From JAGLOK01 sp963677605 (lineage in GTDB: Bacteria > Bacillota > Clostridia > Christensenellales > UMGS416): 64,000 nucleotides of DNA. The notes beneath the pieces were generated by a model. The model worked only from the letters and a program-made list of their open reading frames with translations. It was not told where the DNA came from and searched no databases. Shown here one piece after another: positions 16,925-25,358 of this stretch. The DNA lies in NCBI GenBank assembly GCA_963677605.2, contig CAXXDX010000003.1:62001-126000 (forward strand). The letters run 5' to 3'. How positions within the stretch are numbered: the stretch's first letter is position 1; every line of letters begins with the position of its first letter. A program made the position numbers and the translations under genes.

Positions 16925-18580
16925 ATGAAACAAACTAGGAGAATTCTCGCAATTATATTGTCGGTACTGATGATATTTGTCTTTACTGCATGTAACAATG
17001 AATCAACAGATTCAAGTAGCGAGAGCAACACAGTAACTGAAGAGAGCAAAGACAATAATGAAACTTCCACATCCGAGTCATCATCTAAATCGGATGAGTC
17101 TATGGAGAGCAGCAAAGATATCTTAGTCATGCGTATGGATGCAGATCCAGGAACATTTAACTTAGTAAATACTTATATTATGAATGCTGTTCAAATCTTA
17201 TCCATGACTACTTGCACATTACTGCGTACAGTAGATGATGGAAAAGGAGGTACAATTAATGCCATTGATGATCGTTACGGATTAGCAACAGAGTATGCAT
17301 TTGATGATGATAATATGGGTATGACTTTTACAATTCGTGATAATGCAAAATGGCATGATGGAAATCCCGTTACTGCTGATGATGTAGTTTATTCTTTGAA
17401 ACGTTATACAGGCAATTCAAGGTACGGTTATGTTGATTATGAGAATATAACAAAAGTTGATGATAATACAGTACATATTGGATTTACCAGAACTGATTCA
17501 AATGCTTTGTTCGGTATTGGTACAATGTGGATTGTTGAACAGTCAGTACTTGAAGAAATAGGTGAAGAAGAGTACTTTACAACAACTAATTATATCGGCT
17601 GCGGTCCTTACAAAGTAGTTAGCTGGGTACCTGGTGACTCGATCGATCTTGAAGCTGTCGATGATTATTTTGGAGGAACTCCGAAAATTAAGAATATAAG
17701 AATCAGGTTTATCGCGGAAGCATCTGTTGGTATGATGGAACTTGAAACTGGCGGAATTGACGTAATAGATATACCCAACTGGGTAGATGTCCAAAACATC
17801 ATGAACGGTGAATATGAAGGAATTGCTAAAGCTGTACAAATAAGCGATATGCTTCACACTTGTGCAGGGTTTAATTTAAGCTCAGACAGTCCATTTCAGG
17901 ATCTTCGTGTAAGGCAAGCATTTGCTTATGCTCTTGACCGTGATACGATTGCACTTGGTGCATATGAAGGTGTTGGTCAAGTCGCATACACAATATTCTC
18001 TGATGGCGGAGAAAATATGCTGCGCTACACTCCGGAAACATGGCCGTATTCTTTGAATGTTGAAAAAGCAAAAGAGCTTCTTGCAGACGCAGGGTATCCC
18101 GATGGATTTGAAATGACTTTACTTACAAACCAGGATGCTAACCGCTCAATGGCTGCTCAGATAGCAAAAAATCAATTAGCTGAAGTGGGTATTGAAGCTT
18201 CAATAGTTAATTATGATAATGCTACATATGCTGCAACTATGGCAAATGAGACTGATAGCTGGGATGTTTGGTTTAGAAACTGGGGAGCAGGCACAGTTTG
18301 GTACTCTATGATTGACAATACAATTGCTGTTAACTGTCATCCTAATGAGAGTGATGAAACTTGGATTAAATATAAGACTTTATCCAGTGATATGGCAAAA
18401 GAGATGGATACTGAAAAAAGATATGCTATTGAGAATGAGATTCAAGAAAACTTCCTTACAGAAGCATTGTATATCTATAATCTTATTGCACCAGTCAAAA
18501 ACTATGTTATGGTAGACAATCTTTATGGATTAACTAGAGTATCATATTATTGGGATATACTTGACGCTTATTTCGAATAA
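16925..18580 (+). CDS. Oligopeptide-type solute-binding lipoprotein (SBP_bac_5)
   Basis: A 551-residue extracellular binding protein of the DppA/OppA family. The signal sequence (residues 1-22) ends in the lipobox VFTAC with Cys23 as the lipid anchor. A Ser/Glu/Thr-rich linker (about 24-63) precedes the mature domain, which has the family block FTIRDNAKWHDGNPVTADDV (about 134-153) and VRQAFAYALDRD (about 333-344). The start is the ATG at 16925 after AAGGAGGA; the earlier in-frame TTG overlaps that site. It serves the second Dpp-type transporter and may also feed the binding-protein-less set at 5260. Confidence 0.93.
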   Translation: MKQTRRILAIILSVLMIFVFTACNNESTDSSSESNTVTEESKDNNETSTSESSSKSDESMESSKDILVMRMDADPGTFNLVNTYIMNAVQILSMTTCTLLRTVDDGKGGTINAIDDRYGLATEYAFDDDNMGMTFTIRDNAKWHDGNPVTADDVVYSLKRYTGNSRYGYVDYENITKVDDNTVHIGFTRTDSNALFGIGTMWIVEQSVLEEIGEEEYFTTTNYIGCGPYKVVSWVPGDSIDLEAVDDYFGGTPKIKNIRIRFIAEASVGMMELETGGIDVIDIPNWVDVQNIMNGEYEGIAKAVQISDMLHTCAGFNLSSDSPFQDLRVRQAFAYALDRDTIALGAYEGVGQVAYTIFSDGGENMLRYTPETWPYSLNVEKAKELLADAGYPDGFEMTLLTNQDANRSMAAQIAKNQLAEVGIEASIVNYDNATYAATMANETDSWDVWFRNWGAGTVWYSMIDNTIAVNCHPNESDETWIKYKTLSSDMAKEMDTEKRYAIENEIQENFLTEALYIYNLIAPVKNYVMVDNLYGLTRVSYYWDILDAYFE

Positions 18581-18592
18581 TTAACTGAAAGT

Positions 18593-18619
18593 GCAGACCA
18601 TACGTTATGTATGGTCTGC
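18593..18619 (+). terminator. Stem-loop between binding protein and second esterase
   Basis: GCAGACCATAC (18593-18603) pairs perfectly with GTATGGTCTGC (18609-18619) over a 5-base loop; TTTACTTG follows. It is 13 bases after the binding-protein stop and 41 before the esterase start, so it may partially terminate transcription and lower esterase expression relative to the binding protein. Confidence 0.65.
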
Positions 18620-18659
18620 TTTACTTGAACTAATAATACAATAATAAAGGAGAAAACAG

Positions 18660-19499
18660 ATGGCAGTTGTAAATCTGAACTTTGAAAGTCAATATCTTAG
18701 TAATGCTCACAATGTAACCGTAATACTCCCAGACAAACCACGTGAAGCAGATGCAAAAGAATATTATACAAATGGGAAAAAATATAGAGTTTTATGGTTG
18801 CTACATGGTTCTTTTGATGACGGTTCCGGATTTTTGAGAAGAACTATGATTGAAGTATATGCACGTGAAAAAGATTTGATTGTTGTAATGCCAAGTGCTT
18901 TAAACTCAAATTATACTAATTGGGATGATTTCGGTACAGGATTTAGAATGGGAGACTATTTAACAGAGGAGCTAATGCCCTTAATCCATAATTGGTTCCC
19001 GGCTTCAAGCAAACCTGAGGATAATTTCGTTTCTGGTGATTCCATGGGTGGTGGTGGAGCATTAAAATATATTTTGCGACATCCTGATAAATTTGCAGCC
19101 GCAGCGATCCTTTCTGGAACGCCAAGAAACCCAGCTGACCTTGACTGGGATAATCCGGATCCAGAAAATCGTTTCAGTGTACATAGCCCAAGGTTTCAAA
19201 ACACTATAAAGAACGTTGGCGGCAAAGAAGCCTATTTAAAATCATATGAAAATGCATGGGATAGAGTAATAGAAATGCACGAAGCAGGCACATTGCCTAA
19301 ACTAATGTTTGCTTGTGCTGAAAAGGACTTTGGATATGCAAATCATTTAAAATTTAAGGAGATGTGTGAGCAAAAGGGTATAGAGGCTCATTTCTTTGAA
19401 TTACCAAATTTAGGACATGAATGGCGTTTTTGGGACAAGGCTCTTGTAGAAGCACTTAAATTCTTTGGAATTAATGAAGAAGGGTTTATTGCTTTTTAA
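18660..19499 (+). CDS. Esterase, FrmB/EstA-like alpha/beta hydrolase (copy 2)
   Basis: A 279-residue paralogue of the esterase at 3467, the same length and about 83% identical by manual alignment (about 46 differences, clustered between residues 150 and 175 and around 227-242). Ser128 in GDSMGGGG, Asp223 and His253 of the likely triad are all kept, as is the last 37-residue stretch. Cytoplasmic, no signal peptide. It is last in the dehydrogenase-Dpp-binding protein operon, behind a stem-loop. The two copies probably come from duplication of an esterase/Dpp module and may prefer different acyl groups. ATG with AAAGGAG upstream. Confidence 0.88.
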   Translation: MAVVNLNFESQYLSNAHNVTVILPDKPREADAKEYYTNGKKYRVLWLLHGSFDDGSGFLRRTMIEVYAREKDLIVVMPSALNSNYTNWDDFGTGFRMGDYLTEELMPLIHNWFPASSKPEDNFVSGDSMGGGGALKYILRHPDKFAAAAILSGTPRNPADLDWDNPDPENRFSVHSPRFQNTIKNVGGKEAYLKSYENAWDRVIEMHEAGTLPKLMFACAEKDFGYANHLKFKEMCEQKGIEAHFFELPNLGHEWRFWDKALVEALKFFGINEEGFIAF

Positions 19500-20093
19500 T
19501 TGTCATGAAATCATGGTATATAAATGAAATTGAAAATGTTAGGCATGTATATTTTTTAGTTTATTTTAAATATAAGATGGTTGAGATGAAATTTTATTCG
19601 TTAATTATAATTGATTGTTAAAAAATTATCGTGATGAATATTTGAAACTCGATAGATGCAGCTGCAAATATATTAAATACATTATGTTTGCAGCTGTATA
19701 TAGTAAAATCGCGAATGGTTATGTTTGTAATTCCAATGGCGAAAATTTATTGTAATTTACAGCGAAAAACTACTTATTGAATAAATGATACTTGTATTCT
19801 TTTTCTATAGCTTAATTTTGATATATATATATTGAAAACGTAATATTTCTGTGGTATTTTAGGAAGTGTTAAAGATAAAATTGGTCTTTTAAGGATAAAT
19901 GAAGTAAAATTAGCAGTGAGATTGTTTTTTAGATAATATTGTTATATATAGATAAAGTCATTCGAACCAAATTAATGTGCTTAATCAGCAAATTATTGTT
20001 TAGTTTTTTTGAGGAAACATTTATTTGCTCAATTCGTTTCTCTACTAAGTGAGCCTTTTCCTTAAATGATATTAAATAGCAGGAGGATATAGT
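19500..20093. other. Gene-free stretch upstream of the GntR regulator
   Basis: About 590 bases without a credible ORF. It holds one stem-loop at 19659-19696, an AT-alternating run near 19818, and the leader of the GntR gene. No conserved RNA was recognised. Confidence 0.35.
19659..19696. terminator. Stem-loop downstream of the second esterase operon
   Basis: CAGCTGCAAA (19659-19668) pairs perfectly with TTTGCAGCTG (19687-19696) around an 18-base AT-rich loop. It lies 160 bases after the esterase stop without a T-run, so it is a weak or processed transcript end. Confidence 0.45.
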
Positions 20094-20726
20094 ATGGATC
20101 TCTTTAAAGATAGTGTGTATGAATATATGAAGAATAAAATCATAACATGCGAATGGAAGCCTAATGAGATTATAGATCAGAATATACTTATAAAGGAATT
20201 AGGTGTTAGCCGTACGCCAATTAGAGACGCAATTACTGCTTTATCGCAAGAAAACTTGGTTGTAATTTTACCGCGTAGAGGTGTTCTTGTCGCAAATATT
20301 ACACATAATGATATTTCAACTATTTGTATTACAAGAGAGCTTGTTGAGCCTTATATTGCCCGAATTACAACTCCTATTGCTGATAAGGAAAAGCTATTAG
20401 AGTTTAAAAAGCTTTTTAACTCAAACAAGGTTAAAGATGAAGATATGGAATGGAATGACTTTAATTTCCATAAATATTTAGTCGGTATTAGCAATAATAA
20501 ATACTTAATTTCAATGATGGATAATATTTTATCGCATAATATGCGCTTTGTTACTATGGCTGCATCTATTCCTAACAGATTGAGGGCAAGTAACGAAGAG
20601 CATGTTGAGATTATTGATGCAATGCTTAATGGAGACGCAGATGCAGCAGAACAAAAAATGCGAAGTCATCTAATAAAGGCCAGAGAGAGTTCTTTTCAAT
20701 CACTTAGCAATGTGGGAATTCAGTAA
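20094..20726 (+). CDS. GntR-family regulator with FCD domain
   Basis: A 210-residue FadR-subfamily regulator. The N-terminal winged helix (about 1-70) includes ELGVSRTPIRDAITALSQEN and the wing VILPRRGVLVANIT. The C-terminal FCD domain (about 80-205) keeps the metal-binding pattern, with DFNFH, EEHVEI and RSHLIK supplying likely Asp and His ligands. FCD ligands are usually small carboxylic acids. It sits alone between the second esterase operon and an MFS gene, with AGGAGG before its ATG. The TGATATATCA dyads at 3358, 9193 and 11864 are of the short symmetric kind bound by this family, making it their best local candidate; that link is inference. Confidence 0.9.
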   Translation: MDLFKDSVYEYMKNKIITCEWKPNEIIDQNILIKELGVSRTPIRDAITALSQENLVVILPRRGVLVANITHNDISTICITRELVEPYIARITTPIADKEKLLEFKKLFNSNKVKDEDMEWNDFNFHKYLVGISNNKYLISMMDNILSHNMRFVTMAASIPNRLRASNEEHVEIIDAMLNGDADAAEQKMRSHLIKARESSFQSLSNVGIQ

Positions 20727-20864
20727 AGCATATATTAAAAAGCAACGAGGATTTCAAGCTACATATCTTTTAATATAAAAATCCTTGCACCAAGATGAAT
20801 TATCAGAATAAATTTCATATAGAAATATTACAATATAAACCATAGCTACAAATGAGGTCGTTAT

Positions 20865-21500
20865 ATGTTTGATTGGCTTAGAAGTTTTCAGCTAAATAAA
20901 AAAGAGGCTGATAAAGCTAAAATCGGGAAAATGGCTTATGTAAACTATTTCAAAGATTTTACTATTCATAGAAAAAAGAATTTAGATGGGAAAGGTTCAA
21001 AAACTATCAGGGTATATGAAGGTGATTACTATTATCAGGATATACCAAATAAAAAATGGATTGTATACCGTATTTTATTCCCATTGATGTTTATGGGGTC
21101 ATTGACTATATTCACCATATTATTACTTTCAAGAGAACCTGGGAACTCAATGTGGTATGTTATTTTATCACAAATTATATCTTTATTAAGTTATTTTTAT
21201 TTGCTTTATGTATTGATTGGTTATATTACATCGCCCCGAAAAATGACAGTTGGATGCTTTAATGCAACTTCTAAACCGATTATATTTTCTGCAAAGTTGA
21301 ATTCGTTTTGTTTAGTATTAGCGGCAATAGTGCGAATGATATATCTAATTATAAATGACGATGGAGATATAATGAATAATATCTATATAATTAGTTTACT
21401 AATAATGTCAGCAACTTTATCTTTTCTCATAGGCTTTTTTGAATCAAAAATCAACTATATAATTATTAGAAGTAAAAAATTACAGTCCGAAGCTAATTAA
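20865..21500 (+). CDS. Unknown four-helix membrane protein
   Basis: A 211-residue protein I do not recognise. A charged N-terminal cytoplasmic part of about 60 residues (Lys-rich, with VYEGDYYYQDIPNKK) precedes four predicted helices: about 68-88, 95-118, 145-165 and 170-193. The tail is basic. GAGG precedes the ATG. It lies between the GntR regulator and an MFS carrier, all on one strand, but gaps of 138 and 336 bases make a shared operon uncertain. Confidence 0.7.
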   Translation: MFDWLRSFQLNKKEADKAKIGKMAYVNYFKDFTIHRKKNLDGKGSKTIRVYEGDYYYQDIPNKKWIVYRILFPLMFMGSLTIFTILLLSREPGNSMWYVILSQIISLLSYFYLLYVLIGYITSPRKMTVGCFNATSKPIIFSAKLNSFCLVLAAIVRMIYLIINDDGDIMNNIYIISLLIMSATLSFLIGFFESKINYIIIRSKKLQSEAN

Positions 21501-21836
21501 TTTATAGCAAAATTTATTTTCCTTATTTGATTTTCAAATTAGTAATATCCATAAAAAATTGATTTATTATGAGTATTTTTCTTTGCTTTGTAGTTCATTA
21601 CTTCTTTATTATACATTTATCAAGATACTTGTAATCTTCACTAACAAGAAAGTTATTGTACAATAAGATAAACAATTTAGATGACTAATGCTAAGCTTAG
21701 TATTATAAAGCTTATAATTACTATGTTTATAGTGTTATGGCTTTGTATGAATTAATATGAGAAGTTATAAAAGACCAATGTTAAGAAAGGTAAAAGCATA
21801 TTTTGAAAAGAAAGAACGCTTGAAATATTATTTATT
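21501..21836. other. Gene-free stretch with a 20-base dyad
   Basis: AT-rich spacer upstream of an MFS gene. TAATGCTAAGCTTAGTATTA at 21686-21705 is a 20-base palindrome with one mismatched pair, about 130 bases before the gene, and is a candidate operator. Nothing else was seen. Confidence 0.4.
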
Positions 21837-23039
21837 ATGAGTGGAAATTTGAATAAAAAAGAAAAATTTCTTACGAAAGAATACTTGATTATTTGCTTTA
21901 TTACAGTATTTATTAGATTAGGAATGCATGAGAAAATGGCTGCAATGCCACTTTATGTAGTAGATTTAAATTATTCGAAAACGGCAACTGGTTTGATGAT
22001 GACAGTGTATACCATTTCTGCCTTATTGCTTAGGCCTATTGCAGGACAGTTTATTGATAAATATGGACGAAAAAACATGTTGCTTTTCGGGACAGTCCTT
22101 TTTACACTGACTACTTTTCCGGTGGGAATGACACAATCGCTATTATTGTTATATGTACTTCAAGCATTGAGCGGAATAGGATTTTCTTTTTTAAGTGTGG
22201 CTTGGACAACTATAGTTACTGACATAGTTCCTGAAAGCAGGCTTGCTGATGGCTTGGGTTATTATGGGTTAACAGCAACGTTGGCTCAGGCACTAGCTCC
22301 TACGATAGCTTTATGGACAATAGTAAGCTATGGTTATAGACTTAATTTTATTTTGGTTGGTATAGTGTGTGTTATAGCAATTTTTATGATTTTTCTTGTT
22401 AACTATGAGAAAAATCATTCTTATATAGAAACTAGGCGAAAAGCAATTAAAGAAAAACAAGAAGAGGATAGATGGGGATTTGTTAATAAGCTTGTAGAAA
22501 GAAATGCGCTATATCCTTCTTTAATAATGGGACTCATAGCTTTTGTATATGCGTCTACAGCAACTTTCTTGTTGCCGCTGGCTAAGCAGGACTCAATTGA
22601 AAATATTGGGCTATATTTTACAGTGAGAGCAATAAGCATAGCTGTTTCTAGAGTACTAGCAGGAAAATTAACTAAAAAATATAATAATCGCATTATTGTA
22701 ACATTTTCAATAATTAGTCTTCTGTTTGGTGTATTAGGAGTCTTTGTATTTAAAAACATAACGGCTTTGCTTATCGTAGGATTTATTTATGGATTTGGTT
22801 TTGGTATGTCTTCTGTAGTTTTAAATGTAGGGGCAGTACTTAACACACCTAGAGTTCGAAGGGCGGCCGCTAATGCAACTTTTTACTTAGCGATGGATGC
22901 AGGATTTGGTTTAGGATCAGTAGTTTGGGGAGTTGTAGGGGATGTAGTTGGTTTGAGATTTATGTTTCTTGTGGCTTCGATATTTTGTATTGGAGTTTTT
23001 ATGATATCACAGATAATTATGAGAAAAAGGCATATATAG
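21837..23039 (+). CDS. MFS transporter
   Basis: A 400-residue carrier with 12 predicted segments, related in layout to the one at 10416. MFS signatures are GQFIDKYGRKNMLLFG in loop 2-3 and GKLTKKYNNRIIV in loop 8-9. The start context is weak: there is no clear ribosome site before the ATG at 21837, so a leaderless or poorly translated message, or a later start, is possible. It is alone downstream of the GntR regulator and the unknown membrane protein. Confidence 0.85.
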   Translation: MSGNLNKKEKFLTKEYLIICFITVFIRLGMHEKMAAMPLYVVDLNYSKTATGLMMTVYTISALLLRPIAGQFIDKYGRKNMLLFGTVLFTLTTFPVGMTQSLLLLYVLQALSGIGFSFLSVAWTTIVTDIVPESRLADGLGYYGLTATLAQALAPTIALWTIVSYGYRLNFILVGIVCVIAIFMIFLVNYEKNHSYIETRRKAIKEKQEEDRWGFVNKLVERNALYPSLIMGLIAFVYASTATFLLPLAKQDSIENIGLYFTVRAISIAVSRVLAGKLTKKYNNRIIVTFSIISLLFGVLGVFVFKNITALLIVGFIYGFGFGMSSVVLNVGAVLNTPRVRRAAANATFYLAMDAGFGLGSVVWGVVGDVVGLRFMFLVASIFCIGVFMISQIIMRKRHI

Positions 23040-23593
23040 CTTGAATTTTATTCTACCAAAGTTAATAGGCCATGATGCTTTGACTTTTATTTATGCACAA
23101 AAAACAAAATTTTGCCTGCTAAATTGTAATCTTTATATTTCTTGGTTGTAATTCATTTTTTATTAACATTAATGCAAGTTGTTTTACTAAATTATCATGT
23201 ATTCTTATAATAATAAAGTTATAGGATGTTTAAAAAAATGATTAAAAAGTTAATGGATATAATAGAAATAATAAAAATGGAGAATATTACAGAGGATCAG
23301 TATTGGAAGCTTGAAGGCAAAAGATAGTTTCAACATAGTTAAGAATATGCCATTTTATGGGAATGCTATTTGTTTTATTTCAACAAATAGTATTATTGGA
23401 ACCTAGTAAATTATTGAATGTTTATATAGTTTGGGCTATTTAGAGATTCGAATAATCCACTATGAACACTTTATTAAAATCTAATTTCTATTCTGTTTTG
23501 ATGATAAAAGTGCATATAGCAACCGTGTTCCTTTATGATGTGTCGCACCTTTGGTACCAAATATGGTTAATAGGGCACAAAGCCAACCAATTT

Positions 23594-23623
23594 AAAAAGC
23601 ACATCCGATAGGATGTGCTTTTT
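23594..23623. terminator. Bidirectional intrinsic terminator
   Basis: AAAAAGCACATCC (23594-23606) pairs perfectly with GGATGTGCTTTTT (23611-23623) around the GATA loop, with T-runs on both strands. A textbook rho-independent terminator, although no gene sits directly before it on the plus strand. Confidence 0.8.
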
Positions 23624-23732
23624 TATCTTCTTTTGCCGTTATCATTAACTTTTAAGAACAGTCTAAGGAAATGTCAACACAGTTTAATTATTAGAGATTT
23701 GATAATTGAATAAAAGGATATAGAGGAAAGAA

Positions 23733-23758
23733 ACGGGAAACAAAAGAATGTTTCCCGT
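23733..23758 (-). terminator. Terminator of the hydrolase-MFS operon
   Basis: ACGGGAAACA (23733-23742) pairs perfectly with TGTTTCCCGT (23749-23758); on the minus strand it is followed by a T-rich tract (TTTCTTTCC). It lies 92 bases beyond the MFS stop. Confidence 0.65.
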
Positions 23759-23849
23759 AAACTCTTTAAATGTATATATAATTTTTTAGGATTAATTGAT
23801 TAGAAATTTTTTGCAGTAAGATATTATATACTTTAGATATGGTATATTT

Positions 23850-25241
23850 TTATTTTTCTTTAGCTGTATCAGCGAAGTCTACACCTTCAAGGTCAATTCC
23901 CTTCGTCTCTTTAACATTTATCATAAAATATGTTATGCCAATACCAACAAGAATCGCGCCATAGCCACTGCAAAGTATGCCTAAGTCCACGAAATTTATC
24001 ATTACCGCTATAACAATAGCCGATATCGCGGCGCTTACTACCTGAATCAATCCCGAAGCGGCTATAACCGAACTTCTGATTTCTGTCGGTGAGGATTCAG
24101 CCAGTGATATGCCTATGGTATCACCAAACGTCCAGTAACCGCCAATTGCAAGCCCAAAAGCCAAACCAACAATATATGCATTTGCATTATTCCTTGCAAG
24201 CACTACAAAAGTAATAAGACTTATAACTGCAACTAGGCCATACAGCAATATTCCTCTTTTTCTGCCAATCTTATCGCTGATCCATCCGGCTATCAGCGTT
24301 ATAAACGCACCTGTGAAGGGATAGGCGAATATTGCTTTTGTAATATTTTCGGTTGCCATTCCGCTTGTCATCATAATCGATTCATAGTATCCGAAGAAAG
24401 CCATTACAGCCATGAAAGAGAAAATGTTGGTTATTATTATTGAACGTGGCTGTTTGTTTTTGAATATATATTTGAAGGCATTTACAATATTTCCGGAAGT
24501 CTTCTTTTTATCTTTCTTTTTCGCTGCAATTCTTTCATCATACGGAGTACTAAGTTCTTTTATCCTGTTGTCAAGGAAGGTGTCTGTTTCACGCATGAAT
24601 ATGAACGCAAAAAATACTAAAGCTATTCCTACAATAAGAGGAATTGAGAATACATTTCTCCACTGGATTATTCCGTTAACCGTATTTGCGCCACGAGCCA
24701 GTGATATAAAAACAGCTCCGAACATAGCCAAAAACTTTGTTCCCGCATACCACGTCGCACGTTTTTGAGGCGGTGCGCACTCAAGAACATAAACGACCTG
24801 TACATCGGTTGCAACAAAGAATGCTATAATCGCTCTGCCTATGATATGTAATGTCAGGTCTTTTGCGATAAATAATATAAACATACCAACCGTCATTCCT
24901 ACAATACTTATAAGAAGAATTGGTTTTCTGCCAAATCTATCACTTTGTGCCTTAAATAACGTTGCAAATACAGCTACCACAATAAAGGCAGTAGACAGCA
25001 GGGAATATTGAGATAGCCCAGTTTCAAAACTTAGCCCCAGTCCATTTACATAGAACTCGTTAACAATAGCACTTTGCAGTGCTGCCGGAGCGTCGGTTAC
25101 ATACCCGTCAAGTATATGAGTTAAGGCTATTATCAAAAACAAAAACACCATAAATCCCATAAACTTCGGTTTTGCTCTAAGTTTAGTTCTCTTTTCAAGT
25201 TCAGCTTCTTCACGCCGCTTAATTTTTTCTATGTTCTTCAT
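23850..25241 (-). CDS. MFS transporter (sugar/metabolite symporter type)
   Basis: A 463-residue major facilitator with 12 predicted segments, a basic N-terminal extension (about 28 residues) and a central cytoplasmic loop (about 215-250, Lys-rich). The repeated signatures DRFGRKPILLISIVGM and DKIGRKRGILLYG are typical of the sugar-porter/metabolite:H+ symporter group. It is 117 bases downstream of the large hydrolase on the same strand and so probably imports the substrate or moves the product of that enzyme. GAGGTGGAG precedes its ATG. Confidence 0.88.
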   Translation of the reverse strand: MKNIEKIKRREEAELEKRTKLRAKPKFMGFMVFLFLIIALTHILDGYVTDAPAALQSAIVNEFYVNGLGLSFETGLSQYSLLSTAFIVVAVFATLFKAQSDRFGRKPILLISIVGMTVGMFILFIAKDLTLHIIGRAIIAFFVATDVQVVYVLECAPPQKRATWYAGTKFLAMFGAVFISLARGANTVNGIIQWRNVFSIPLIVGIALVFFAFIFMRETDTFLDNRIKELSTPYDERIAAKKKDKKKTSGNIVNAFKYIFKNKQPRSIIITNIFSFMAVMAFFGYYESIMMTSGMATENITKAIFAYPFTGAFITLIAGWISDKIGRKRGILLYGLVAVISLITFVVLARNNANAYIVGLAFGLAIGGYWTFGDTIGISLAESSPTEIRSSVIAASGLIQVVSAAISAIVIAVMINFVDLGILCSGYGAILVGIGITYFMINVKETKGIDLEGVDFADTAKEK

Positions 25242-25358
25242 TCTCCACCTCGTAATTTATTTTGATAAATTAAACTTCTTTTTTATTCTTTCACTGGGAA
25301 AGATAATTAATAACAGATTTTATAAATAGAACTTTTAATACTCTAATATATTGGAGCT

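Larger units (their letters stand above)
23040..23849. other. Gene-free stretch between convergent MFS genes
   Basis: About 810 bases. It has a short stem-loop (CTATTTGTT at 23366-23374 with AACAAATAG at 23382-23390), a strong bidirectional terminator at 23594-23623 and another at 23733-23758. A 33-codon frame from the ATG at 23226 lacks a ribosome site and is not credited. The sequence around 23500-23580 is less AT-rich than its flanks and may be the relic of something, but I do not recognise it. Confidence 0.35.

Noticed and set aside
23226..23328. Small 33-codon ORF in the gap between MFS genes
   Set aside because: Lacks a ribosome site and has a biased Lys/Ile composition; no family recognised.
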